Part shown: piece by piece, positions 1 to 4,505 of the stretch
How positions within the stretch are numbered: position 1 is the first letter of the stretch
How the letters are laid out: each line of letters starts with the position of its first letter
DNA from: an uncultured Prevotella sp.
GTDB taxonomy: Bacteria > Bacteroidota > Bacteroidia > Bacteroidales > Bacteroidaceae
NCBI GenBank assembly: GCA_937901345.1
Contig: CALCHM010000014.1
Coordinates: forward strand, 1-6,663
Length of the DNA: 6,663 nucleotides
Direction: 5' to 3'
Notes under the pieces: generated by a model
Seen by the model: the letters and a program-made list of their open reading frames with translations, nothing else
Database searches by the model: none
What the model was told of the DNA's origin: nothing
Made by a program: the position numbers and the translations under genes

Positions 1-1
1 C

Positions 2-409
2 AATATCGCAGGATACGACTACAGCTTCAGTGGATTGAAGACCTCGTTCCTCTATTTCTTGCGTGATCAGCTGAAAGAAAATCCCGATTTCATCGAACAG
101 AACAAAGAGGATCTGGCCGCTTCGCTCGAAGCTACGGTTGTCGATATATTGATGAAGAAGTTGCGTCTCGCAGCCAAGGAACTGGGCATCCGTGAGGTTG
201 CTGTGGCGGGTGGCGTGTCGGCAAACACGGGCCTTCGCAATGCTTTCCTCGATCATGCCAAACGCTACAAGTGGAATGTTTACATTCCCAAATTTGGATA
301 CACCACCGACAATGCAGCCATGATTGCTATCACGGGGTACTATAAATATCAGGATAAAGACTTTTGTGCAATCGATAAAGCACCTTATTCGCGCGTTTCA
401 ATTGGCTGA
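2..409 (+). CDS. tsaD: TsaD, tRNA N6-threonylcarbamoyladenosine transferase, 3' part (5' end outside window)
   Basis: This is the C-terminal 135 residues of TsaD; the reading frame is open from the window edge and ends at TGA 407-409. TsaD moves the threonylcarbamoyl group from its adenylate onto A37 of tRNAs that read ANN codons, working in the cytoplasm with TsaB and TsaE. Visible family motifs are YSFSGLKTS near visible residues 7-15, VAGGVSANTGLR near 68-79, and YTTDNAAMIA near 100-109. The aspartate of TTDNAAM is expected to be a ligand of the active-site metal, and GGVSAN belongs to the nucleotide-binding part of the ASKHA fold. A TTG at 35 could be read as a start, but it lies inside the conserved SGLKTS motif, so it is an internal leucine. 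The end is intact, with no frameshift. It lies in the same direction as the ribosomal operon but is separated from it by 145 bases containing a promoter. Confidence 0.95.
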   Translation, partial: NIAGYDYSFSGLKTSFLYFLRDQLKENPDFIEQNKEDLAASLEATVVDILMKKLRLAAKELGIREVAVAGGVSANTGLRNAFLDHAKRYKWNVYIPKFGYTTDNAAMIAITGYYKYQDKDFCAIDKAPYSRVSIG

Positions 410-472
410 AACCGATGAAATGGGGTAAAAAAAAAGAAAATCAAGCTAAAAAAGAATTTAGTTGTTGTTTTA

Positions 473-504
473 TTTGGCCATCTCATAAAAAAGTCGTTAC
501 TTTG
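473..504 (+). promoter_or_regulatory. Bacteroidetes-type promoter of the rpmB operon
   Basis: A TTTG at 473-476 (-33 element) is followed after 20 bases by TTACTTTG at 497-504, close to the Bacteroidetes -7 consensus TAnnTTTG. Both the spacing and the position fit the primary sigma factor (sigma-ABfr type) of this phylum. Transcription would start near 510, giving a leader of roughly 45 bases before the rpmB ATG. The surrounding bases are strongly A/T-rich, as expected for a highly expressed ribosomal operon. The call rests on motif match and position only. Confidence 0.8.
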
Positions 505-554
505 CACGCTGAAATTTGAATGCAGAGCAAAATAAACATCAAAAATAGATAGAA

Positions 555-815
555 ATGTCGAAGATTTGTCAAATTACCGGTAAGAAAGCCATGATTGGCA
601 ACAACGTTTCACACTCTAAGCGTCGTACAAAGCGCACATTCGAGGTGAACTTGTTTAGAAAGAAATTCTTCTATGTAGAAGAGAATTGTTGGATTCAGTT
701 GCGCTTGAGCGCCGCTGGTCTTCGTTTGATTAACAAGAAAGGTTTGGACGCTGCTTTGAAGCAAGCTTTCGCTGAGGGTCACTGCACTCCGAACGACATT
801 AAAGTAATTGCGTAA
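555..815 (+). CDS. rpmB: 50S ribosomal protein bL28
   Basis: This 86-residue protein is bL28, a small basic component of the large ribosomal subunit. The start MSKICQITGKKAMIGNNVSHSKRR matches the family signature CQ(V/I)TGK...GNNxSH, followed by the conserved LRLSAAGLRLINKKGLD segment at about residues 49-66. Only one cysteine (C5) occupies the place where zinc-binding versions carry a CxxC pair, so this is the zinc-free form, as in E. coli. The ATG follows an A-rich stretch without a Shine-Dalgarno sequence, which is normal for Bacteroidetes. It is the first gene of the rpmB-rpmG-DUF4295 operon, transcribed from the promoter at 473-504. Length and ends are normal. Confidence 0.97.
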   Translation: MSKICQITGKKAMIGNNVSHSKRRTKRTFEVNLFRKKFFYVEENCWIQLRLSAAGLRLINKKGLDAALKQAFAEGHCTPNDIKVIA

Positions 816-820
816 AGGAG
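814..820 (+). promoter_or_regulatory. Strong Shine-Dalgarno sequence for rpmG
   Basis: AAAGGAG sits 9 bases before the rpmG ATG and overlaps the TAA stop of rpmB. It is the only well-placed canonical Shine-Dalgarno sequence found in front of a gene here; rpmB, DUF4295, ECF-S, tatA and tatC lack one. Since Bacteroidetes ribosomes are reported to hide their anti-SD sequence, its role may differ from the E. coli case, for example in coupling to rpmB termination. Confidence 0.6.
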
Positions 821-829
821 AGACTAATT

Positions 830-1018
830 ATGGCAAAGAAAGTTAAAGGTAACAGAGTTCAAGTTATCCTCGAGTGCACAGAGCACAAGGAGAGCGGTAT
901 GCCGGGTACATCTCGTTATATCACAACTAAGAACAGAAAGAACACTACTGAGAGATTGGAGCTCAAGAAGTACAACCCCATCTTGAAGCGTGTAACAGTT
1001 CACAAGGAAATTAAGTAA
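830..1018 (+). CDS. rpmG: 50S ribosomal protein bL33
   Basis: This 62-residue protein is bL33, a small basic protein of the large subunit. The family pattern is clear: MAKKVKGNRVQVILEC at the start, YITTKNRKNTTERLELKKYNP at about residues 30-50, and VTVHKEIK at the end. Only one cysteine (C16) remains, so the two CxxC knuckles of zinc-binding L33 are absent and this is a zinc-free form. It begins 14 bases after rpmB and shares its transcript. Length is typical for the phylum and nothing is broken. Confidence 0.96.
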   Translation: MAKKVKGNRVQVILECTEHKESGMPGTSRYITTKNRKNTTERLELKKYNPILKRVTVHKEIK

Positions 1019-1044
1019 TCACACCCTTAAAATAGTATAAGACT

Positions 1045-1197
1045 ATGGCAAAGAAAGCGGTTGCATCTCTTCAAACAGGTAAGTCAGCTTCTTACTCAAA
1101 GGTTATCAAGATGGTTAAGTCTCCGAAGACTGGTGCTTACATCTTCGATGAGCAGATGGTTCCTTCTGAGAAGGTACAGGAGTATCTCAAGAAGTAA
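1045..1197 (+). CDS. DUF4295 family small basic protein, probable Bacteroidetes ribosomal protein
   Basis: This 50-residue, lysine-rich protein starts MAKKAVASLQTGKSASYSKV and ends with QEYLKK. It matches the DUF4295 family that in Bacteroidetes follows rpmB and rpmG. I recall that a structure of the Flavobacterium johnsoniae ribosome revealed an extra large-subunit protein named bL38, and I believe it belongs to this family, but I cannot confirm the link here. Size, charge, operon position (26 bases after rpmG) and location just before the operon terminator all suit a ribosomal protein. The visible core is IKMVKSPKTGAYIFDEQMV at residues 21-39. No Shine-Dalgarno sequence is seen; the ATG at 1045 gives the usual MAKK start. 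The gene ends intact at TAA 1195-1197. Confidence 0.88.
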   Translation: MAKKAVASLQTGKSASYSKVIKMVKSPKTGAYIFDEQMVPSEKVQEYLKK

Positions 1198-1220
1198 TTG
1201 AACATACAACTCAATAAGCA

Positions 1221-1257
1221 AGCCCTGCAACACCCGCGTTGCGGGGCTAACTTTTTT
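1221..1257 (+). terminator. Intrinsic terminator of the rpmB-rpmG-DUF4295 operon
   Basis: An 11-bp stem (AGCCCTGCAAC at 1221-1231 with GTTGCGGGGCT at 1238-1248, one G-U pair) with a 6-base loop is followed by AAC and six T residues at 1252-1257. It lies 24 bases after the DUF4295 stop, so the operon most likely ends here. Confidence 0.9.
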
Positions 1258-1260
1258 GTA

Positions 1261-1365
1261 TGAGCGATGAGCGATAGGCTGTGAGCAGTGAGCGGTGAGC
1301 AGTGAGATGTGAGCTATGAGCTATGAGCAGTGAGCGATGGGCGATGAGCAGTGAGCAGTGAGCGT
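1261..1365. repeat. Tandem 7-base repeat, 15 in-phase units (TGAGCNN)
   Basis: Fifteen consecutive heptads run without a single insertion or deletion. Most read TGAGC followed by two variable bases (GA, AG, GG, TA or GT); the exceptions are TAGGCTG (unit 3), TGAGATG (unit 7) and TGGGCGA (unit 12). Because 7 is not a multiple of 3, TGA falls in all three plus-strand frames and the block cannot encode protein on that strand. It begins three bases after the T-run of the operon terminator. Similar GTGAGCAGTGAGC strings occur between genes in other Bacteroidetes, from memory; I do not know a function. Confidence 0.9.
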
Positions 1366-1380
1366 TTACCGATTACGGAT

Positions 1381-1396
1381 TAACGAAGACGAAAAC
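1381..1396. repeat. Left copy of a 16-base direct repeat flanking the inverted-repeat element
   Basis: TAACGAAGACGAAAAC differs by one base from the copy at 1525-1540. The two copies bracket the inverted arms at 1405-1435 and 1483-1513, at distances of 8 and 11 bases. Confidence 0.7.
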
Positions 1397-1404
1397 CGCG
1401 ATGC

Positions 1405-1513
1405 GTGTCATCCCGAGCGAAGAGAGGGATCTCGCAGTAGGACCTGGAAAAAATTGTAATAAGACCTTAGCATAGTCCCAGCGCGGGATCTCTCACGATG
1501 TTCGAGATGACAC
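1405..1513. repeat. Imperfect inverted-repeat element (31-base arms), MITE- or REP-like
   Basis: The left arm at 1405-1435 begins GTGTCATCCCGAGCGA; the right arm at 1483-1513 ends TTCGAGATGACAC. The left arm and the reverse complement of the right match at 23 of 31 positions, with a 47-base centre between them. Each arm resembles the TCATCCCGAGCGAAGCGAGGGATCT type of interspersed repeat that I remember from intergenic regions of many unrelated bacteria. There is no open reading frame or transposase inside. It could be a small non-autonomous element or a REP-like hairpin unit; the mismatches suggest an old or independently drifting pair. Confidence 0.7.
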
Positions 1514-1524
1514 GAAAGGGATAA

Positions 1525-1540
1525 TAACGAAAACGAAAAC
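1525..1540. repeat. Right copy of the 16-base direct repeat
   Basis: TAACGAAAACGAAAAC matches the left copy at 15 of 16 bases. It could be a target-site duplication, but this length is unusual, and AACGAAAACGAAAAC-like strings may simply be low-complexity spacer sequence. Confidence 0.65.
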
Positions 1541-1555
1541 TACCATCCGGAGGCC

Positions 1556-1578
1556 AAGCTCAAGGCTCACAGCTCAAG
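1556..1578. repeat. Reverse-orientation echo of the TGAGC heptads (3 units)
   Basis: GCTCA occurs at 1558, 1565 and 1572, exactly 7 bases apart. Read on the minus strand these are TGAGCTG, TGAGCCT and TGAGCTT, the same unit as in the block at 1261-1365. The heptads therefore lie on both outer sides of the inverted-repeat element in opposite orientation. Confidence 0.65.
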
Positions 1579-1590
1579 ACAACGAAGTTG

Positions 1591-1611
1591 TAAACCCTAA
1601 ACACTAAACCC
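1591..1611. repeat. Three telomere-like heptads (TAAACCC)
   Basis: TAAACCC, TAAACAC and TAAACCC follow each other in phase just before the aldo/keto reductase start codon. No -33/-7 promoter pair could be recognised in 1541-1623, so the promoter of the downstream gene remains unidentified. Confidence 0.5.
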
Positions 1612-1623
1612 CTAATTAACAAC

Positions 1624-2973
1624 ATGGATAGACGAGATTTCTTAAAGATAGTAGGCATCAGCACCGCAACGGGTGCTGCCACGCTCTATGGCTGCAAACC
1701 CAAGCCTCAGACGGCCGCTGTCAGCGGTGAGATGGGACCTGTGCCCACCGATAAGATGACCTACCGCAGCTTCGCCTCGCTGCATGGTGATAAGGTGTCG
1801 ATACTGGGCTATGGATGCATGCGCTGGCCTACCTTTGCCAACCCCGAAGGGGAGGGAAGCATCATTGACCAAGATGCCGTGAACGAGCTGGTCGACTATG
1901 CCATCGCCCATGGAGTGAACTACTTCGACACAGCTCCGGTGTATGTGCAGGGATGGTCAGAGAAGGCTACGGGCATCGCGCTCAAGCGACATCCGAGAGA
2001 GAAAATCTACATCGCCACCAAGCTGTCGAACTTCTCGAACCCCTCACGGGAGAACTCCATGGCGATGTATCGCCGCTCGTTTGAGAACCTGCAGGTCGAC
2101 TACATCGACTACTACCTGCTGCACTCGCTCGGCGGTGGAGGCATGGACAACTTCCGCCGACGCTATGTAGATAACGGTATGATGGACTTCCTGCTCGAGG
2201 AGCGCAAGGCGGGCCGCATACGCCACCTGGGATTCTCGTTCCACGGCTCACAAGAGGTGTTCGACGAGCTGCTGGCACTGCACGACCAGTACCACTGGGA
2301 CTTCGTGCAGATACAGCTCAACTACGTGGACTGGGACGGCTCCAACGCGAAGGGACTCTATGAGTCGCTCGTCAAGGCGGGCATCCCCGGCATCATCATG
2401 GAGCCGCTGCTCGGTGGACGTCTGTCGAAGGTGCCCGACCACATCGTGGGCCGACTCAAGCAGCGCTCGCCCGAGAGCAGCGTGGCCTCGTGGGCCTTCC
2501 GCTTTGCCGGCACACCGGAGATCATCCTCACCGTGCTCAGCGGCATGACCTACATGGAGCACCTGCAGGACAACCTGCGCACCTACTCGCCCCTGGTGCC
2601 GCTCAACGAGGAGGAGAAGGAATTCCTCTACGAGACGGGACGACTGCTCAAGCAGTACCCCACCATTCCGTGCAACGACTGCAAGTACTGCATGCCCTGC
2701 CCCTACGGTATCGACATACCGGCCATCCTGCTCCACTACAACAAGTGTGTCAACGAGGGTAACATCCCCGAGGACCAGCAGGACGAGAACTACCGCAAGG
2801 CGCGCCGTGCCTTCCTCGTGGGCTACGACCGCAGCGTGCCCAAGCTGCGCCAGGCCAACCACTGCATCGGTTGCAACCAATGCAGCAAGCACTGTCCGCA
2901 ACGCATCAACATACCGCAACAGCTGCACCGCATAGACCGCTTCGTGGAGGAGCTGAAACAAAACACCTTGTAA
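1624..2973 (+). CDS. Tat-exported lipoprotein aldo/keto reductase with C-terminal 4Fe-4S motifs
   Basis: This 449-residue protein has three parts. Residues 1-24 are a twin-arginine signal (DRRDFLK at 2-8, then a hydrophobic stretch) ending in a lipobox-like LYGC with C24, so export through Tat and lipid anchoring are inferred. Residues about 45-325 form an aldo/keto reductase barrel: FDTAPVY at 101-107 supplies D102 and Y107, ATK supplies K133, and LLHS supplies H167, completing the catalytic tetrad; SGMTYMEHLQDNL at 306-318 lies in the usual cofactor region. Residues about 350-424 hold two cysteine clusters, CxxCxxCxxCP (350, 353, 356, 359) and CxxCxxCxxxCP (414, 417, 420, 424), expected to bind 4Fe-4S centres. 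It probably reduces a carbonyl or related substrate, with electrons passing through the clusters; the substrate is unknown. The gene is visibly richer in G+C at third codon positions than its neighbours. DUF1893 follows after 12 bases, implying co-transcription. Confidence 0.9.
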   Translation: MDRRDFLKIVGISTATGAATLYGCKPKPQTAAVSGEMGPVPTDKMTYRSFASLHGDKVSILGYGCMRWPTFANPEGEGSIIDQDAVNELVDYAIAHGVNYFDTAPVYVQGWSEKATGIALKRHPREKIYIATKLSNFSNPSRENSMAMYRRSFENLQVDYIDYYLLHSLGGGGMDNFRRRYVDNGMMDFLLEERKAGRIRHLGFSFHGSQEVFDELLALHDQYHWDFVQIQLNYVDWDGSNAKGLYESLVKAGIPGIIMEPLLGGRLSKVPDHIVGRLKQRSPESSVASWAFRFAGTPEIILTVLSGMTYMEHLQDNLRTYSPLVPLNEEEKEFLYETGRLLKQYPTIPCNDCKYCMPCPYGIDIPAILLHYNKCVNEGNIPEDQQDENYRKARRAFLVGYDRSVPKLRQANHCIGCNQCSKHCPQRINIPQQLHRIDRFVEELKQNTL

Positions 2974-2976
2974 CGC

Positions 2977-2984
2977 AAAAGGAG
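2977..2984 (+). promoter_or_regulatory. Shine-Dalgarno-like sequence unusually close to the DUF1893 start
   Basis: AAAAGGAG ends only one base before the ATG at 2986, far closer than the usual 5-9 bases. No other in-frame start is available, as the protein begins with its normal MNELIDILH segment, so the purine run may not act as a classical ribosome binding site. Confidence 0.4.
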
Positions 2985-2985
2985 C

Positions 2986-3402
2986 ATGAACGAACTCATA
3001 GACATCCTGCACCAAGGGGCCTACTCCTGCGTCATCCGCAAGGGAGGTGTTGTGCGTGAGTTTTCGCGGCGTGGGGTTGTAGATTTGTATGAATTGCTTG
3101 TTCGTGATGCAGCGTTTCTTCATGGTAGTGACCTTGCGGATAAGGTTGTGGGTAAGGGGGCTGCAGCATTGATGGTGAAAGGTGGTGTTGCTCGTGTCTA
3201 TACCGATGTCATCAGTACTCCAGCGTTAGACCTGTTGCGCACGAAAGGGGTGGAAGTGACGTTTCAATCCGAGGTGGCGAATATCCGCAATCGTGCAGGA
3301 ACAGACCTGTGCCCCGTAGAAAAGCGGTGCTTACCCCTTTCCGACCTCGATGAAATGCAGGCAACCATCCGTGAGTTTTTAGAACAACAACATTTAATTT
3401 GA
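2986..3402 (+). CDS. DUF1893 family protein
   Basis: This 138-residue protein matches DUF1893. Visible family segments are GAYSCVIRKGG at residues 11-21, RGVVDLYELL at 29-38, DKVVGKGAAALM at 52-63, DVISTPALDLL at 74-84 and NRAGTDLCPVE at 102-112. The Thermotoga member TM1506 has, as I recall, a cytidine-deaminase-like fold, but the biochemical role is not known. C15, C109 and C115 could matter, yet I see no standard zinc-deaminase HxE...PCxxC signature. No signal peptide or membrane segment is visible, so it is probably cytoplasmic. It follows the aldo/keto reductase by 12 bases and likely shares its transcript. The first 20 codons are mostly C-ending like the gene before; from codon 21 (position 3046) codons become T- or G-ending, suggesting a recombination joint inside the gene. 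The reading frame stays intact. Confidence 0.87.
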   Translation: MNELIDILHQGAYSCVIRKGGVVREFSRRGVVDLYELLVRDAAFLHGSDLADKVVGKGAAALMVKGGVARVYTDVISTPALDLLRTKGVEVTFQSEVANIRNRAGTDLCPVEKRCLPLSDLDEMQATIREFLEQQHLI

Positions 3403-3435
3403 ACCGGTAAGCATCTCGTAGCACTAACAACGCTT

Positions 3436-3469
3436 AATGCCCAACGCGTTTCTCCTATATTTGGGCATT
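3436..3469. repeat. 9-bp inverted repeat overlapping a -7 promoter element
   Basis: AATGCCCAA at 3436-3444 and TTGGGCATT at 3461-3469 are perfect reverse complements separated by 16 bases. No T-run follows, so a plain intrinsic terminator is unlikely. The right arm overlaps the candidate -7 element at 3456-3463. It may be an operator, or a weak hairpin behind DUF1893. Confidence 0.6.
3456..3463 (+). promoter_or_regulatory. Candidate -7 element for the ECF-S-like gene
   Basis: TATATTTG is a perfect match to the Bacteroidetes -7 consensus TAnnTTTG, 42 bases before the ATG at 3506. No good TTTG is present 19-21 bases upstream, so the -33 element is weak or absent and the promoter might depend on an activator. 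Confidence 0.45.
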
Positions 3470-3505
3470 CTCTACGTATTCTAACTGCGTTCTAACATTT
3501 TATTT

Positions 3506-3985
3506 ATGAAATATCAACCTCAAGAATCTTTGCTCACGTTGAGCAATCTTCACACCTACCTTTTTGCTGCACTCTTTACGGCAGGTAACGTTGTGCTTCC
3601 TCAGTTGTGCCACCTTGTTCCCCAGGGCGGTTTGATTTTTCAACCCATTTACTTGTTTACGGTTGTCGCTGCTTGTCGTTGGGGTTGGAGCGTTGCGCTC
3701 CTCACGGCTTTGGTAAGTCCGTTGCTTAACACGTTCCTCTTTGCCATGCCTTCGGTAGCGATGCTTCCCGTTGTGCTCCTTAAGTCGGTAGTGCTAGCGC
3801 TAGGTGTAAGTTGGAGCATGGCCGGAAAGGTACGTAACCCCATGATGACAGCCTGCTTGTTTATCGTTGGGGCGCAACTTCTAGGCGGTTTGGCAGAATA
3901 CGCATTGCTTTCAAGCGCCACTACTTTATGGCTTTGCTTGCCAGGAGTTGCCTTGCAGGTTGCTGTTGCTCGGATGTTGAAGTAA
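3506..3985 (+). CDS. ECF transporter S component-like membrane protein
   Basis: This 159-residue protein is almost entirely hydrophobic, with about six predicted membrane segments (roughly residues 15-35, 43-57, 60-79, 84-104, 110-130 and 140-155). The pattern HTYLFAALFTAGNVVLPQLCH, then PQGGLIFQPIYLF, then SPLLNTFLFAMP resembles small S components of energy-coupling factor transporters in Bacteroidales. S components bind a vitamin or metal and work with shared ATPases (EcfA) and a T component (EcfT). None of those partners is encoded here, so it would use a module elsewhere in the genome or act alone. The substrate cannot be read from the sequence. The ATG has no Shine-Dalgarno sequence. No frameshift is seen. 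The family call rests on remembered sequence resemblance and topology. Confidence 0.62.
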   Translation: MKYQPQESLLTLSNLHTYLFAALFTAGNVVLPQLCHLVPQGGLIFQPIYLFTVVAACRWGWSVALLTALVSPLLNTFLFAMPSVAMLPVVLLKSVVLALGVSWSMAGKVRNPMMTACLFIVGAQLLGGLAEYALLSSATTLWLCLPGVALQVAVARMLK

Positions 3986-4028
3986 GGTGTCAGAGATCCC
4001 TATTTTTTTATCAAACTATCTGTAAAAG

Positions 4029-4230
4029 CTGCATAGCGCCATTTGTTTTCCAAATCAGGTCTCGCAGGTTTGCAAGGCGCCATACGTTTTCCAAATCCGT
4101 TTATGCGCTCTGCATAGCGCCATACGTTTTCCAAATCCGTTCCTGCACTCTGCATAGCGCCATACGTTTTCCTACTCAGTCTATGCAACGCTGCATAGTG
4201 CCATACGTTTTCAAAATCCCTCTATGCAAC
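4029..4230. repeat. Tandem repeat array, five units of 40-41 bases, upstream of tatA
   Basis: Five related units begin at about 4029, 4070, 4110, 4150 and 4191. The matching (G/T)GCC marks fall at 4036, 4077, 4117, 4157 and 4198, giving periods of 41, 40, 40 and 41. The core is CTGCATAGCGCCATACGTTT followed by TCCAAATCCGT and about ten variable bases; CATACGTTTTC is identical in units 2-5. Unit 1 has drifted in the middle (CATTTG) and units 4 and 5 after GTTTTC. A 40/41 period does not keep a reading frame, so the array is non-coding. It is not CRISPR: the less conserved part is only about 10 bases and is itself related between units. TATGC/GCATA pairs can form hairpins at some junctions. The array could be a structured leader, a protein-binding array or an inert minisatellite. 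Confidence 0.9.
4181..4198. repeat. Perfect 7-bp hairpin at the junction of array units 4 and 5
   Basis: CTATGCA (4181-4187), loop ACGC, TGCATAG (4192-4198). A similar 5-bp version, TATGC with GCATA, occurs at the unit 2/3 junction (4103-4117), and only TGC/GCA at the 3/4 junction. No T-run follows directly. Confidence 0.6.
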
Positions 4231-4328
4231 TTTTTTTGGTTCCTGATTTTTTACCAATCACTTCAAACTTGGATTTACAGCGGTATTATTTTTAAATTTA
4301 TAACCCCATCTCTCAAAACCTATATATT
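4231..4328. other. AT-rich spacer before tatA, no clear promoter
   Basis: This stretch holds a T7 run (4231-4237), a second T6 run (4247-4252) and AT-rich sequence up to the tatA start. The segment ATTTTTTACCAATC near 4246 lies 40 bases after the matching part of unit 5 and may be a badly decayed sixth array unit. The only good TAnnTTTG match, TATGTTTG at 4328, includes the tatA ATG, so it cannot serve an ordinary leadered transcript. No -33/-7 pair with correct spacing was seen. Confidence 0.4.
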
Positions 4329-4496
4329 ATGTTTGGAATTGGCTTTCAAGAAATTGTCATTATTGCTCTTGTCGTGTTGCTCTTCTTTGGTGGTAAAAAG
4401 ATCCCCGAACTCATGAAGGGACTCGGTAAAGGCGTTCGCAGTTTTAAGGACGCGATGAATGGCAAAGAGACGGAGGACGACGCAACGAAAAAGTAA
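4329..4496 (+). CDS. tatA: TatA, twin-arginine translocase pore-forming subunit
   Basis: This 55-residue protein is TatA, which assembles in the inner membrane around a TatC-substrate complex to pass folded proteins. One N-terminal membrane helix spans about residues 5-20 (FQEIVIIALVVLLFF), followed by the conserved FGGKKIPEL hinge at 20-28, an amphipathic helix (MKGLGKGVRSFKDAM at 29-43) and a short charged acidic/basic tail. It lacks TatB-like length, so TatA probably serves both TatA and TatB roles, as in other minimal systems. The ATG at 4329 gives the typical MFGIGFQE start; no Shine-Dalgarno sequence precedes it. tatC begins 9 bases after the stop, so they form one operon. The length is at the short end of the normal range. 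Confidence 0.95.
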   Translation: MFGIGFQEIVIIALVVLLFFGGKKIPELMKGLGKGVRSFKDAMNGKETEDDATKK

Positions 4497-4505
4497 CGCG
4501 AAATC

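Noticed and set aside
35..37. TTG as the start of a short tsaD-like gene
   Set aside because: The codon is inside the conserved SGLKTS motif and the frame is open upstream to the window edge.
2248..3123. 291-residue open reading frame on the minus strand opposite the reductase gene
   Set aside because: It lies antisense to a well-supported gene with clear motifs, and its valine/leucine/histidine-rich sequence is what C-ending codons give when read on the other strand.
4000..4188. Minus-strand 62-residue frame with DLENVWRYA-like repeats
   Set aside because: The repeated peptide comes from the 40/41-base DNA repeats; the period shifts the reading frame, so no protein repeat is maintained.
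4029..4230. Possible CRISPR array
   Set aside because: Period is about 40 with only some 10 variable bases, the repeats drift in their middle, the variable parts are related to each other, and no cas genes are nearby.
4328..4335. TATGTTTG as a -7 promoter element for tatA
   Set aside because: It includes the tatA start codon, so a transcript from it would begin inside the gene.
3928..4416. 162-residue plus-strand frame across the repeat array and tatA
   Set aside because: It overlaps the end of the ECF-S gene, the non-coding repeats and tatA in another frame, and has no family resemblance.
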